Shown here: one piece after another, positions 1 to 6,030 of the stretch
Layout: every line of letters starts with the position of its first letter
Numbering within the stretch: position 1 is the stretch's first letter
Assembly (NCBI GenBank): GCA_035690495.1
Contig: DASSKK010000105.1
Location: 1-6,254, forward strand
Reading direction: 5' to 3'
DNA from: DASSKK01 sp035690495
GTDB lineage: Bacteria; Actinomycetota; Actinomycetes; Propionibacteriales; Nocardioidaceae
DNA length: 6,254 nucleotides
Translations under genes and position numbers: made by a program
The notes under the pieces: model-generated
Seen by the model: the letters and a program-made list of their open reading frames with translations, nothing else
Databases searched by the model: none
Told to the model about the DNA's origin: nothing

Positions 1-1
1 C

Positions 2-100
2 GAGTTCAGGTATAATCGACTCCGTCTCCACTCAGCACTCGGCTACCGGACCCCACAAGAGGCCTATAACGAGTACTGGAACCAGCAGCAGGCAGCATAG
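2..100 (+). CDS. IS3-family transposase (OrfB/DDE integrase core), C-terminal end only
   Basis: This is the last 32 codons of a transposase whose 5' part lies left of the window. The translated tail contains RYNRLRLHSALGYRTPQEAY, the signature at the end of the rve/DDE integrase core of IS3-family OrfB proteins (commonly YNxxRxHSALGYxTPxEY). OrfB carries the DDE active site and is normally made with OrfA by -1 frameshifting to cut and join the element ends. The catalytic residues are not in the window. The stop TAG at 98-100 is followed by 13 bases and then the terminal repeat, the normal spacing for an IS3 right end. Confidence 0.88.
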   Translation, partial: EFRYNRLRLHSALGYRTPQEAYNEYWNQQQAA

Positions 101-113
101 AATCACTATAAAT

Positions 114-141
114 CACTGTCCGAAAAACGCGCGGCAGACCA
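114..141 (+). repeat. Right terminal inverted repeat of the IS3-family element
   Basis: The bases CACTGTCCGAAAAACGC (114-130) followed by GCGGCAGACCA (131-141) match the usual style of IS3-family right ends: a CACTGTCCG block, an A-run, a GC-rich block and a CCA terminus. The partner left repeat is outside the window, so the match rests on family resemblance alone. Confidence 0.6.
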
Positions 142-465
142 GTCCTCACCCGCCTGACGGCCTGGCTCGACCACCGCAACCAGCGCTGGCCCAACAGCCT
201 CAACCCGCACCTGCTGGTCAGCCGCCGCACCGCACCCCGACTCGTCCCGGTCGGGCACAGCTATCCCTGGAAGGGCATCACGCTGCGGCCACAGGCGCTG
301 CGCGAGGACCGGATCCTGCACGAGATCCACGCCACCGGCGGCGACGTACGCCGCATCTACGACCTCTTCGGCCTCAACGTCGACAGCGCGACCCGCTACC
401 TCAAGACCATCGAACATCCCGACCTCGCCAACGGGGGCAAACCTGGCGGTGCCCCGATAGAGTGA
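142..465 (+). pseudogene. 3' remnant of an integrase-like (tyrosine-recombinase-associated) gene, interrupted by IS3
   Basis: An open frame of 107 codons runs from the IS edge to a TGA at 463-465, has no plausible start of its own, and meets a stop at 109-111 inside the IS. It reads VLTRLTAWLDHRNQRWPNSL near its start, then HLLVSRRTAPRLVPVG, LRPQALREDRILHEIHATGG, and DLFGLNVDSATRYLKTIEHP near the end. From memory this resembles the C-terminal part of actinobacterial proteins often annotated as site-specific integrases, with a final helix-turn-helix-like segment (GDVRRIYDLFGLNVDSATRY). I see no clear HxxR box or catalytic tyrosine context, so the recombinase label is tentative. The in-frame start exactly at the IS edge fits interruption of a once longer gene. 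The 5' part should lie beyond the left end of the IS. Confidence 0.55.
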
Positions 466-473
466 TCCATGCG

Positions 474-520
474 CGCGAGGGCGCAACCGGGTCCGCGGAC
501 AGGACTGAGTCCACCTCGCG
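474..520. promoter_or_regulatory. Cluster of nested dyads upstream of the ankyrin gene
   Basis: Three perfect inverted repeats are nested here. CGCGAGG (474-480) pairs with CCTCGCG (514-520). Inside them lie the palindromes GTCCGCGGAC (491-500) and GGACT-G-AGTCC (502-512). The cluster sits between the end of the integrase remnant and the ankyrin start. It could be an operator region or a terminator-like structure for the remnant. There is no T-run and no convincing -35/-10 pair. In GC-rich DNA some dyads arise by chance. Confidence 0.3.
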
Positions 521-585
521 ATCGACACACGGCGTGCCACTGTGACGATCTCCTTGCCCGGCAAACGCGGACCTGCCGGCCGACG

Positions 586-590
586 AGGAG
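586..590 (+). promoter_or_regulatory. Ribosome binding site deciding the ankyrin gene start
   Basis: AGGAG lies five bases before the ATG at 596. This is a good Shine-Dalgarno, whereas no such site precedes the in-frame GTG at 542, so the ATG is taken as the start. Confidence 0.7.
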
Positions 591-595
591 CCGTC

Positions 596-1618
596 ATGAC
601 CGAACTTCTTCCACGCACCGATCTCGATCAACTCCGCCGCCAGGCCAAGGAACTCCTTCGCACGGCTCAAAGCGGTGACACCGGCGCCGCGGCGCGCATC
701 CACGCGGTCTCGGACCAACTGATCCTCACGTCCGCACAATTGGCGCTGGCCCGCGAGCACGGCTTCACCAGCTGGGCCAAGCTCAAGACCGAGGTGGAGC
801 GCCGACAGGTCCTCGACAGCCTCGACGCACAACGCCTGCGCGAACTGCTCTCCGGCCATCCAGAGCTCGCCACCGAACCGCTCACAGGCTGGTGCGACCA
901 CCGCGGCGTGACGCCGCTGGGCTACGTAGCGATGATGCGCTACGACACCACCTGCGGAGCATGGCGAGAGGTTCAAGGCACAGCCGCACTCGCACGAGAA
1001 CTGCTTCGTGCCGGTGCCCCTGTCGACGGTGCACCTGGCGACGCCGAGACACCGCTGATGACAGCGGCGAGCTACGGCGACGCCGAGGTGGCCAAAGTAC
1101 TCGTCGAGGCAGGCGCGAGCCTCACCGCGACCGCGACGCCCGACGCCGGTGGCGTCCCCGGTGGAACCGCACTGCGTCACGCCGCGGTCTTCGGGATGAC
1201 CGAAGTCGCCGAGGTACTGCTTGCCGCCGGCGCCTCCGACATCGTGCATGCCGCAGCTGCTGGCTCGATCGCCGGGATGCTGACCGCTGACACGCCCGAT
1301 GCCGACCGGGTCGCGGCGCTGCGGATCGCCGCTGAACACGGCCGACTCGAGGTGATCGACCAGCTGCTGGCGACTGGGACTCCGATCGACGGCATCGATG
1401 GTGACGGCTCCACCGCCTTGCACGAGGCTGCCTACAGCGGACGCGCAGACAGCGCCCGCCACCTCCTCGCCCGCGGAGCAGACCCCAACCGTCGAGACAG
1501 CCGGTTCAACAGCACGCCGCTGGGTTGGTGCCGCCACAGGCGGGAGGAACTCGGGCCCGGTCACGGCCACGACGAAGTCGAAGAGCTCCTGGCTCCACTG
1601 ACTAACGAAACCGAGTAG
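596..1618 (+). CDS. Ankyrin repeat domain-containing protein
   Basis: The product is 340 aa, counted from the ATG with the good RBS; an in-frame GTG at 542 would add 18 residues. The N-terminal part (about 1-70) is helical and carries LALAREHGFTSWAKLKTEV at 49-67, a segment familiar in actinobacterial ankyrin proteins. Ankyrin repeats follow at about residues 151-176 (TPLMTAASYGDAEVAKVLVE), 190-214 (TALRHAAVFGMTEVAEVLLA), 238-265 (diverged), 271-298 (TALHEAAYSGRADSARHLLA) and a degraded one at 305-334. The TPL/TALH-AA-G-EVA-LLxxGA pattern is canonical. Ankyrin repeats bind other proteins; no enzymatic domain, signal peptide or membrane segment is seen, so it is probably cytoplasmic and its partner is unknown. 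It stands alone on its strand between an integrase remnant and a conjugation block, so it looks like cargo. It converges with the ATPase gene that ends at 1744. The frame is intact. Confidence 0.9.
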   Translation: MTELLPRTDLDQLRRQAKELLRTAQSGDTGAAARIHAVSDQLILTSAQLALAREHGFTSWAKLKTEVERRQVLDSLDAQRLRELLSGHPELATEPLTGWCDHRGVTPLGYVAMMRYDTTCGAWREVQGTAALARELLRAGAPVDGAPGDAETPLMTAASYGDAEVAKVLVEAGASLTATATPDAGGVPGGTALRHAAVFGMTEVAEVLLAAGASDIVHAAAAGSIAGMLTADTPDADRVAALRIAAEHGRLEVIDQLLATGTPIDGIDGDGSTALHEAAYSGRADSARHLLARGADPNRRDSRFNSTPLGWCRHRREELGPGHGHDEVEELLAPLTNETE

Positions 1619-1735
1619 AAGCCGCGGGTAGGGAACGATGGGCTCGGCCAACAACAGGTTCCTCCAACCTGAGTAGCCAGATGCGCTCAACGCACCCTGC
1701 ATGCTCAGGTTCGCTTCAAAACCGTCAATTTTCAT
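1619..1735 (-). pseudogene. Possible start of a lost gene downstream of the VirB4-like ATPase
   Basis: On the minus strand an ATG at 1735 opens eight bases after the stop of the ATPase gene and reads MKIDGFEANLSMQGALSASG, then YSGWRNLLLAEP. The local composition is less GC-rich than the flanks. The frame stays open far to the left, but beyond 1618 it is codon-for-codon antisense to the ankyrin gene, where stops are rare by base composition, so that part is not evidence. The position suggests the next gene of the transfer operon, truncated by recombination between 1619 and 1735. There is no strong Shine-Dalgarno and I do not recognise the sequence, so it may be nothing. Confidence 0.25.
1666..1711. 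other. Inverted repeat between convergent genes
   Basis: AACCTGAG (1666-1673) pairs perfectly with CTCAGGTT (1704-1711). Within the 30-base loop a small TGCG-CTCAA-CGCA stem is seen at 1682-1694. The repeat lies between the ends of the convergent ankyrin (+) and ATPase (-) genes, where a bidirectional terminator would be expected, but the loop is long and there is no T-tract. The other 79 bases of this gap show nothing clear. Confidence 0.3.
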
Positions 1736-1743
1736 GCGAACTT

Positions 1744-3233
1744 CTAACCTGCCCCGTTCATGCGACCGGCGGTGTCGAACAACTCCAGCTCGGCGGGATG
1801 GAGCTGGTGCTGGACCACGAACGACCTGTGCTTGATCCGCCATAGTCCTTGTCCGGTGCCCAGCGTTGGCAGGAGCGACTGCTCGGTGCCGGTCAGCCCG
1901 AGGGTCGCGGCGGTGGAGCCAAGCTGGTCGGACTCCTGCCGATAGACCACTCGCGTCTCGGCGTTGGCCAACAGGGACGAGGCGAGGGCTCGCATCGCGG
2001 AGCCCTGATCGCCGACGTTGTCGAGGTCGGAGAGCTTGTGGAAGATCAACATGTTCGCGATGCCGTAGTGCCGTGCCAGTCGCCAGTGGGCGTCCATCCG
2101 GCGCAGCAGGGCCGGGTGGGACATGAGGCGCCACGCCTCGTCGTACACGACCCAGCGCTGTCCGCCGTTCGGGTCGAGCAGGGCGGACTCCATCCACGCG
2201 GACGCGCACGTCATCAGCACCGAGATCAAAGTGGCGTTCTCCGTGACCCGAGACAGGTCGAGGGAGACCATCGGCAGCGTCGGATCGAACCGCACAGTCG
2301 AGGGGCCGTCGAACAGACCGGCCAGGTCACCCGCGACGAGTCGGCGCAGCGCGTGGCCGGCGAACCGGCCGTCCTCGGCAAGCCGACCATCGGAGTCGGT
2401 GGCCGGATCGGGAGCCAGCAGCCGGTCGACGACCATTGGCAACACCGGGACGTCTGCCGAGCGCACGGCCTCAGCGAGGGCGACGTCGATCGCGGTGTGC
2501 TCCAGAGGCGTGAGCCGACGGTCGAGGACGGTCTCCGCCAGTGCGCCGACCAGTTCGCGCCGTCGCGCGGTCACCTGCGCTGCCCACTGCTGATCATCGG
2601 GGCCAGCCGGGCGGTGCCCCTCATCGAGTGGGTTGAGCCGGTTCGGCATCCCGTGTCCCAGTGCGATGGCCTTGCCGCCGACCGCTTCGGCGACGGCGGT
2701 GTGCTCGCCCTTCGGGTCACCGGGGACGTAGACGCGGCGGCCGAACGGGATCGAGCGGGTGTAGAGGCTCTTCGCCAGTGCCGACTTGCCCGAGCCGACG
2801 ATGCCAGCGAGCACGAGGTTCGGAGCAGTGATCAGACCACGGCCGAGAGCACCCAAGGGTCGTAGACGAACGAGGACCCGGAGTAGAGATCCTGACCGAC
2901 GAACACCCCGTCGCTCCCGAGCCCGCCTTCCGCGAGGAACGGGTACGCACCCGCCAGGGTGGCCGAGGTGTCCTGATGACGCGGCAATCGCAGGCGACCC
3001 GGAGTGCGGAGCGCAGCGGGGCCGGGTTCGCCCGCCTTTGGTAGCACTATCGTTGCGCGCCGCTCGGCCGCCAGTTCGTCTGCCTTCGCCTTGGCGACGG
3101 CCTTGCGGGAGTCGCGGTCCTCGGCCAGCAACGACTTCGCCGCCGCCTTGCGTGCCCGCCGGTCACGACGACGCTCGCGTCGAGGGACGACGAGGACCGC
3201 GCTGTGCAGGCGGCCTTCGTCCAAACCCTTCAT
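1744..3233 (-). pseudogene. VirB4/TraC-like conjugative transfer ATPase, frameshifted
   Basis: This is a type IV secretion-type ATPase that would power conjugative DNA transfer at the membrane. Two overlapping frames make up one protein. Codons from ATG 3233 run to a TGA at 2832-2834; the rest runs from about 2846 to the TAG at 1744-1746. Frame one ends SFVYDPWVLSAVV-stop, and frame two continues GRGLITAPNLVLAGIVGSGK. Adding one base between 2845 and 2846 (restoring a Tyr codon) gives a continuous 496-aa product. In that product, residues 20-60 are Arg/Lys/Ala-rich, Walker A is GIVGSGKS at 144-151, GRRVYVPGDPKGE follows, and Walker B is VVYDEAW near 362-368. The C-terminal part has HRSFVVQHQLHP and FDTAGRM. 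As I recall this actinobacterial family, homologues are continuous across YDPW-L-Y-G-x-x-PN, with a Tyr near the break. The start overlaps the stop of the upstream 133-aa gene as ATGA, implying translational coupling. No slippery heptamer is seen, so decay or a sequencing error is likelier than programmed frameshifting. Confidence 0.85.
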
Positions 3234-3631
3234 AGTGACAGCCCGTGGTCGACGGACGAGCGCGACAAGGGTGGATCGGGGAACTCGCGGTGGTAGGCAA
3301 GCATGGCCTCCGCCTCGTGAGCGTTCGCGATGACCTCGCCAACCTGTCGCACCATTTCGCCGGCCCGGTGGAGATCCCACGACACCCGGTACGCAGCCGA
3401 GCGAGCCTTCGGAGAGTCCGCTGGCACCCACTCCGTTTGCCGCTGACGTGCGTCGTGGAACGCTGCGATCTGGTGCAGCGACTGGCTCAGGGACGCGACC
3501 GCTGAGGTGAGGGACCCGAGCACCGAGTAGATGTCGCGGGGGTCGTCGATGGACCGGGTCGCATGCGCCAGACCACGCAGGACTGTCTGGACTTCGTCGG
3601 CGTCAGCCGCCGGGTTCTCGAACGTGGGCAT
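3230..3631 (-). CDS. Conserved hypothetical protein of actinobacterial conjugation loci
   Basis: The product is 133 aa, from an ATG at 3631 with a perfect Shine-Dalgarno AAGGAGG five bases upstream (3637-3643 on the complementary strand). It begins MPTFENPAADADEVQTVLRG and continues with GLAHATRSIDDPRDIYSVLG and LTSAVASLSQSLHQIAAFHD. It is almost wholly helical, with no signal peptide, no membrane segment and no known catalytic motif. I recall similar small unnamed proteins next to SCO6880-family and VirB4-like genes in actinobacterial mobile elements, but their function is unknown to me. Its TGA (3230-3232) overlaps the ATG of the ATPase gene, so the two are translationally coupled. A role as an accessory or assembly factor for the transfer ATPase is inferred from position only. 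The frame is intact, and its RBS lies in a hairpin. Confidence 0.8.
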   Translation of the reverse strand: MPTFENPAADADEVQTVLRGLAHATRSIDDPRDIYSVLGSLTSAVASLSQSLHQIAAFHDARQRQTEWVPADSPKARSAAYRVSWDLHRAGEMVRQVGEVIANAHEAEAMLAYHREFPDPPLSRSSVDHGLSL

Positions 3632-3636
3632 CGGGG

Positions 3637-3665
3637 CCTCCTTCTCGATCTGGTCGAGAAGGAGG
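3637..3665 (-). promoter_or_regulatory. Perfect hairpin sequestering the ribosome binding site
   Basis: CCTCCTTCTCGA (3637-3648), a five-base loop TCTGG, and TCGAGAAGGAGG (3654-3665) form a perfect 12-bp inverted repeat. In the minus-strand transcript the 3' arm holds the AAGGAGG Shine-Dalgarno of the 133-aa gene, and the 5' arm copies the anti-Shine-Dalgarno CCUCC. When folded, the RBS would be masked. The start codon lies five bases beyond the stem. No U-tract follows on either strand, so it is not a typical intrinsic terminator. A protein-binding operator is the alternative reading. Confidence 0.6.
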
Positions 3666-3668
3666 TGT

Positions 3669-3726
3669 GCCGGGGTGGAACTGGTACACCCGCGGCACGA
3701 GCTGGCTAGGACCTCGAAGCCGAGGT
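3669..3726. promoter_or_regulatory. Divergent intergenic region with two further dyads
   Basis: This interval separates the divergent 133-aa gene (-) and alkyltransferase-like gene (+). It holds GCCGGGGTG (3669-3677) facing CACCCGCGGC (3687-3696), with one bulged base. It also holds ACCTCG-AAGC-CGAGGT (3711-3726), a perfect 6-bp stem. These are candidate operators or promoter-flanking elements. I could not place a convincing -35/-10 pair on either strand. Confidence 0.25.
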
Positions 3727-3761
3727 GGTGGTCGGTCTGCGGTGAGAGGATCGCTGGATGA
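3675..3761 (+). CDS. Possible 28-codon leader ORF coupled to the alkyltransferase-like gene
   Basis: A GTG at 3675 lies nine bases after AAGGAGG (3659-3665) on the + strand, the mirror copy in the palindromic hairpin. It would encode VELVHPRHELARTSKPRWWS followed by VCGERIAG and a TGA at 3759-3761. That stop overlaps the next gene's ATG as ATGA. This arrangement would allow translational coupling, and the hairpin could mask this RBS too. The peptide has no recognisable family. Such a short frame in GC-rich DNA could easily be chance, so it is reported as a possibility only. Confidence 0.25.
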   Translation: MELVHPRHELARTSKPRWWSVCGERIAG

Positions 3762-4264
3762 GCACCAACCACATAAGCAGCGATGCCGAGGCGGTGTACG
3801 ACGCGTGCCGGTCAGTCCCGGCGGGGATGGTCATCACGTACGCCGATCTGGCTCTTCTGGTCGGCAGGCCGTCGAGCCACAGCCGCACGGTGTCGACGAT
3901 CCTCGGCCATCGTCCCGGAGCTGACGACCCCAAGACCGACATCCCGTGGTGGCGAGTCGTCCGCACGGACGGAACCCTGCTCGACGTCGACCAGATCACG
4001 GGGCCGCGGGCACAGTGGGTCGGTTGGGCGCTCGACCAGCTTGCCGACGAGGGCGCCCCCCTCCTGGGCGCGGGGCCGCGCCGACGTATCGACATGCGCC
4101 AAGCCAAGCGGATGCCCATCCCTGATGGCATCACCCCGTGGGTGGCCGCGCCGAAGTCAGGTACAAGTCGCACAACGGACAGGACGGTCCGAGAGGCCGT
4201 GCCGTGCTGGCGTCACGAGAAGGTCCAGTACTCATGCCGCGATTGCTCGCCCGGGCGCCCCTGA
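3758..4264 (+). CDS. MGMT-family, alkyltransferase-like (ATL) DNA-binding protein without the acceptor cysteine
   Basis: The product is 168 aa, with the ATG at 3758 preceded by GAGAGGA seven bases upstream (3744-3750). Residues 10-100 match the winged-helix DNA-binding domain of O6-alkylguanine-DNA alkyltransferases: AVYDACRSVPAGMVITYADL, a short loop, then the DNA-intercalating arginine in SHSRTV (Arg43), and the active-site region DIPWWRVVRTDGTLL (62-76). The catalytic PCHRV motif is replaced by PWWRV at 63-67, so alkyl transfer to Cys is not possible. ATL proteins such as E. coli YbaZ (PWHRV) bind alkylated guanine and flag it for nucleotide excision repair, and a similar lesion-sensing role is inferred. 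ATLs are usually 100-110 aa. Here an extra tail of about 60 residues carries C150, H153, C160 and C163 (CWRHEKVQYSCRDC), possibly a metal site or a neutral extension. The gene lies opposite to, and splits, the transfer operon. Confidence 0.82.
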   Translation: MSTNHISSDAEAVYDACRSVPAGMVITYADLALLVGRPSSHSRTVSTILGHRPGADDPKTDIPWWRVVRTDGTLLDVDQITGPRAQWVGWALDQLADEGAPLLGAGPRRRIDMRQAKRMPIPDGITPWVAAPKSGTSRTTDRTVREAVPCWRHEKVQYSCRDCSPGRP

Positions 4265-4281
4265 CACGTCAGGCTGGCCGA

Positions 4282-4315
4282 GCGCAGGGCTTCGAGAGAC
4301 AAGGGGCGCCTGCGC
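4282..4315. terminator. Weak stem-loop between convergent genes
   Basis: GCGCAGG (4282-4288) pairs with CCTGCGC (4309-4315) across a 20-base loop. It lies in the 84-base gap between the end of the alkyltransferase-like gene (+) and the end of the SCO6880-family gene (-), where a terminator is expected. No T-run follows on either strand, so the call rests on position and pairing only. Confidence 0.25.
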
Positions 4316-4348
4316 ACTGCGTTCTGCGTCGACTTAGCACTGCTCCAC

Positions 4349-5355
4349 CTACACGCCCCTACACAGCGGGAGCGCGGCTGACGAGAACGCTTGGGCTTGC
4401 TGTCCCCAGAGCCGACGTGTCTCGCACGACGCTTGGATGGCGGCCTGCTCGATGTCGGCTACGGCCCGTTCGAGTTCGTCGGGGTCTTGGGCGCTGACGG
4501 CGATCAGTCCGGTGGTGCGGAGGATGCCGTGACCGGCGGTGAGGTCGGCTTCCTGTTGGAGCACGTCGTTGTACTCGGCGGACTGTTGGGCGTCCTCGAT
4601 CTGGCCGATCCTCTGCCTCTGAGCGGCGTCGGAGATGTACTCGGTCTTCTTCTTGCGGATGTCGCGGGCGGCCTGGTCGGTGCGCATGGGCGTGTAGAGC
4701 AGTGTGAACGTCCGTCGTACGCCGGAGGAGAGCAGGACCGGTGCGAGGAAGCCGGGGTAAACGAGCGAGCGCGGCCATTCGCTGATCCAGAGCACGCAGT
4801 GATGGGCGGAGTCGCTGCGCACGCTCGACCAGTTCTCGGTGACAGCAACCGGGCCGGCTGTGGCGAGGTCGCGGCCGAGTTCGCCATGACGTTCCAGAGC
4901 CCCGGCCACCACGGGGTCGTATGCGGAGCGGAGGATGACTGCGAGGTCGCCGGGCTCCAGCCAGCCCGACGGGGCGAGGTCGGCCGCGCGGAGTGCCGCC
5001 GTCATGGTGGACATCTCTTGCCGGAGCACGGCAGCCGCTCCTCGGTTGCCACCACCGGCGGCACGGATGGCGCGACCCGCGGCCTTCATGTCGAGTGAGA
5101 TCGACACCGTGGTCGCGTGACGCTCACCAGCAGGTCCGGCGCGGTCGATGAGTTCGCCGTACGTCGTCGAGGTCCACGAGGTGTCGTGGGTTCCGTGCTG
5201 GGACCACCACTCTGCGAGTCCCTTTCCGGAGTCCGGCAGCGTCCGCTCCATCACCTGCAACGAGGCGATGCGCCCCGAACGGCACGCCGTGGCGAGGACT
5301 CGGCCCCAGCTCGTGACCCGGCGTTGTTGCTCGATCGGGTCGAGCAGGATAAAGG
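4349..5355 (-). pseudogene. SCO6880-family conjugation protein, 5'-truncated by ISL3
   Basis: This is a minus-strand frame of about 335 codons ending with TAG at 4349-4351. It resembles the C-terminal two thirds of the SCO6880 family, proteins of roughly 490 aa in actinobacterial transfer loci, usually near VirB4-like ATPase genes. It reads PFILLDPIEQQRRVTSWGRV at the truncated end, then MERTLPDSGKGLAEWW, TTVSISLDMKAAGRAIRAAG, and RRTFTLLYTPMRTDQAARDI. The conserved-looking end is SAALPLCRGV. The coding frame stays open past the internal TTG at 5260 and the ATG at 5251 up to the edge of the ISL3 element near 5356. The roughly 150 N-terminal residues are missing, so neither internal codon is taken as the true start. 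The molecular role is not established; position suggests a part of the mating apparatus. Its natural downstream partners (133-aa gene and ATPase) are now separated by the alkyltransferase-like gene. Confidence 0.78.
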
Positions 5356-5379
5356 GGCTCTCCCGGCATAGATGTGGGT
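5356..5379 (+). repeat. Left terminal inverted repeat of the ISL3 element
   Basis: GGCTCTCCCGGCATAGATGT (5356-5375) followed by GGGT has the composition and GGCTCT start expected of ISL3 ends. ISL3 elements make 8-bp target duplications; the candidate host bases are GATAAAGG (5348-5355). The other end is absent, so the repeat cannot be paired. Confidence 0.5.
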
Positions 5380-6030
5380 GAGTCTGGGAGCTGTGGGCGG
5401 CGAGGGCCCTGTGGGGGCAAGGGATTCCAGGTGCCGAGGGTGAGGGTGTAGGCGCGCACGGGGCGTGACCTCTAGGTTCGGGGTCGACGAAGACAAACCG
5501 GACCCGAAAGGACTCACGTCCCCGTGCGCGTGACCAGCCTATGCAGACGCCTGCTCGATCTCGATGGAATCACCGTCACGAAGGTGAGCCTTGAGGGTGA
5601 GGTGGTGGCCTGCGAAGTGCGGTTGCGTCGGCGTCGGCTGGCTTGTCCTCGGTGCGCGTTCACCACCCGTTCTCGCTACGACACCCGGACAGTGGACTCG
5701 CGGTGGCGGGGCCTGGACCTGGGTCGTCGCAGGGTCAGCATCCGGGCCCGGCTGCGTCGGCTGGCCTGCCCCGCCCACGGCGTGGTCGTCGAGGGGGTCC
5801 GGTTCGCGCGGCCCGGGTCGCGGTTCACCGCCGACTTCGAGGACCTGGTGGCCTATCTGGCCACCAAGACCGACAAGACCACCATCACCCGCATGCTGCG
5901 CATCGACTGGGACACCGTGGGCCGCATCTGTGAACGAGTGGTCGCCGACGGCCTGGACCCGGCCCGCCTGGACGGACTGGTCTCCATCGGGGTCGACGAG
6001 GTCTCCTGGCGTCGCCGACACAAGTACCTG
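5356..6030 (+). mobile_element. ISL3-family insertion sequence, 3'-truncated
   Basis: The left end is set at 5356, where GGCTCT starts a terminal sequence like that of ISL3-family elements (for example the GGCTCTTC start of IS31831). The SCO6880-family reading frame stops making sense just beyond this point. The element continues through its transposase to 6030, where an IS3-type end begins; the rest of ISL3 is outside the window or deleted. The 144 bases between the terminal repeat and the transposase GTG hold a GAAAGGA RBS and no other clear feature. Confidence 0.72.

Larger units (their letters stand above)
1..141 (+). mobile_element. IS3-family insertion sequence, right end (partial)
   Basis: Only the last 141 bases of the element lie in the window: the tail of the transposase followed by a terminal repeat. 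The end is placed at 141 because bases 114-141 read like an IS3-family right terminus finishing in CCA (TGG on the opposite strand), and a different in-frame coding remnant starts immediately after it. The left end and the short target duplication lie outside the window, so the exact boundary is inferred and could be off by a few bases. Confidence 0.75.

Noticed and set aside
542..595. GTG at 542 as the start of the ankyrin protein
   Set aside because: It has no Shine-Dalgarno, and the extra residues look like translated leader; the ATG at 596 has AGGAG at good spacing.
1700..1725. T-arm-like GGTTCGCTTC suggesting a tRNA end or attachment site
   Set aside because: No acceptor, D or anticodon arms can be assembled around it, and no repeat of it was seen elsewhere in the window.
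401..2209. Long minus-strand frame of about 600 codons covering the ankyrin gene and the end of the ATPase gene
   Set aside because: Over the ankyrin gene its codons are exactly in phase with the sense codons, where stops need TTA, CTA or TCA in the sense strand and are rare in GC-rich genes. It is an antisense shadow; only the 1619-1735 part is kept as a doubtful stub.
2840..2860. Programmed -1 frameshifting in the ATPase gene
   Set aside because: There is no X-XXY-YYZ heptamer and no clear downstream stem, and a single missing base restores the family sequence.
1849..2865. Plus-strand frame of 338 codons opposite the ATPase gene
   Set aside because: The opposite strand encodes a clear ATPase with Walker A and B motifs. 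The + frame gives low-complexity, unrecognisable sequence.
4391..5098. Plus-strand frame of 235 codons opposite the SCO6880-family remnant
   Set aside because: It is Gly/Val-rich shadow coding, while the minus strand matches a known family.
5124..5517. Minus-strand frames across the ISL3 left end (5124-5459 and 5251-5517)
   Set aside because: They are out of frame with the SCO6880-family coding sequence and span the IS boundary; their translations are Pro/Arg-rich noise.
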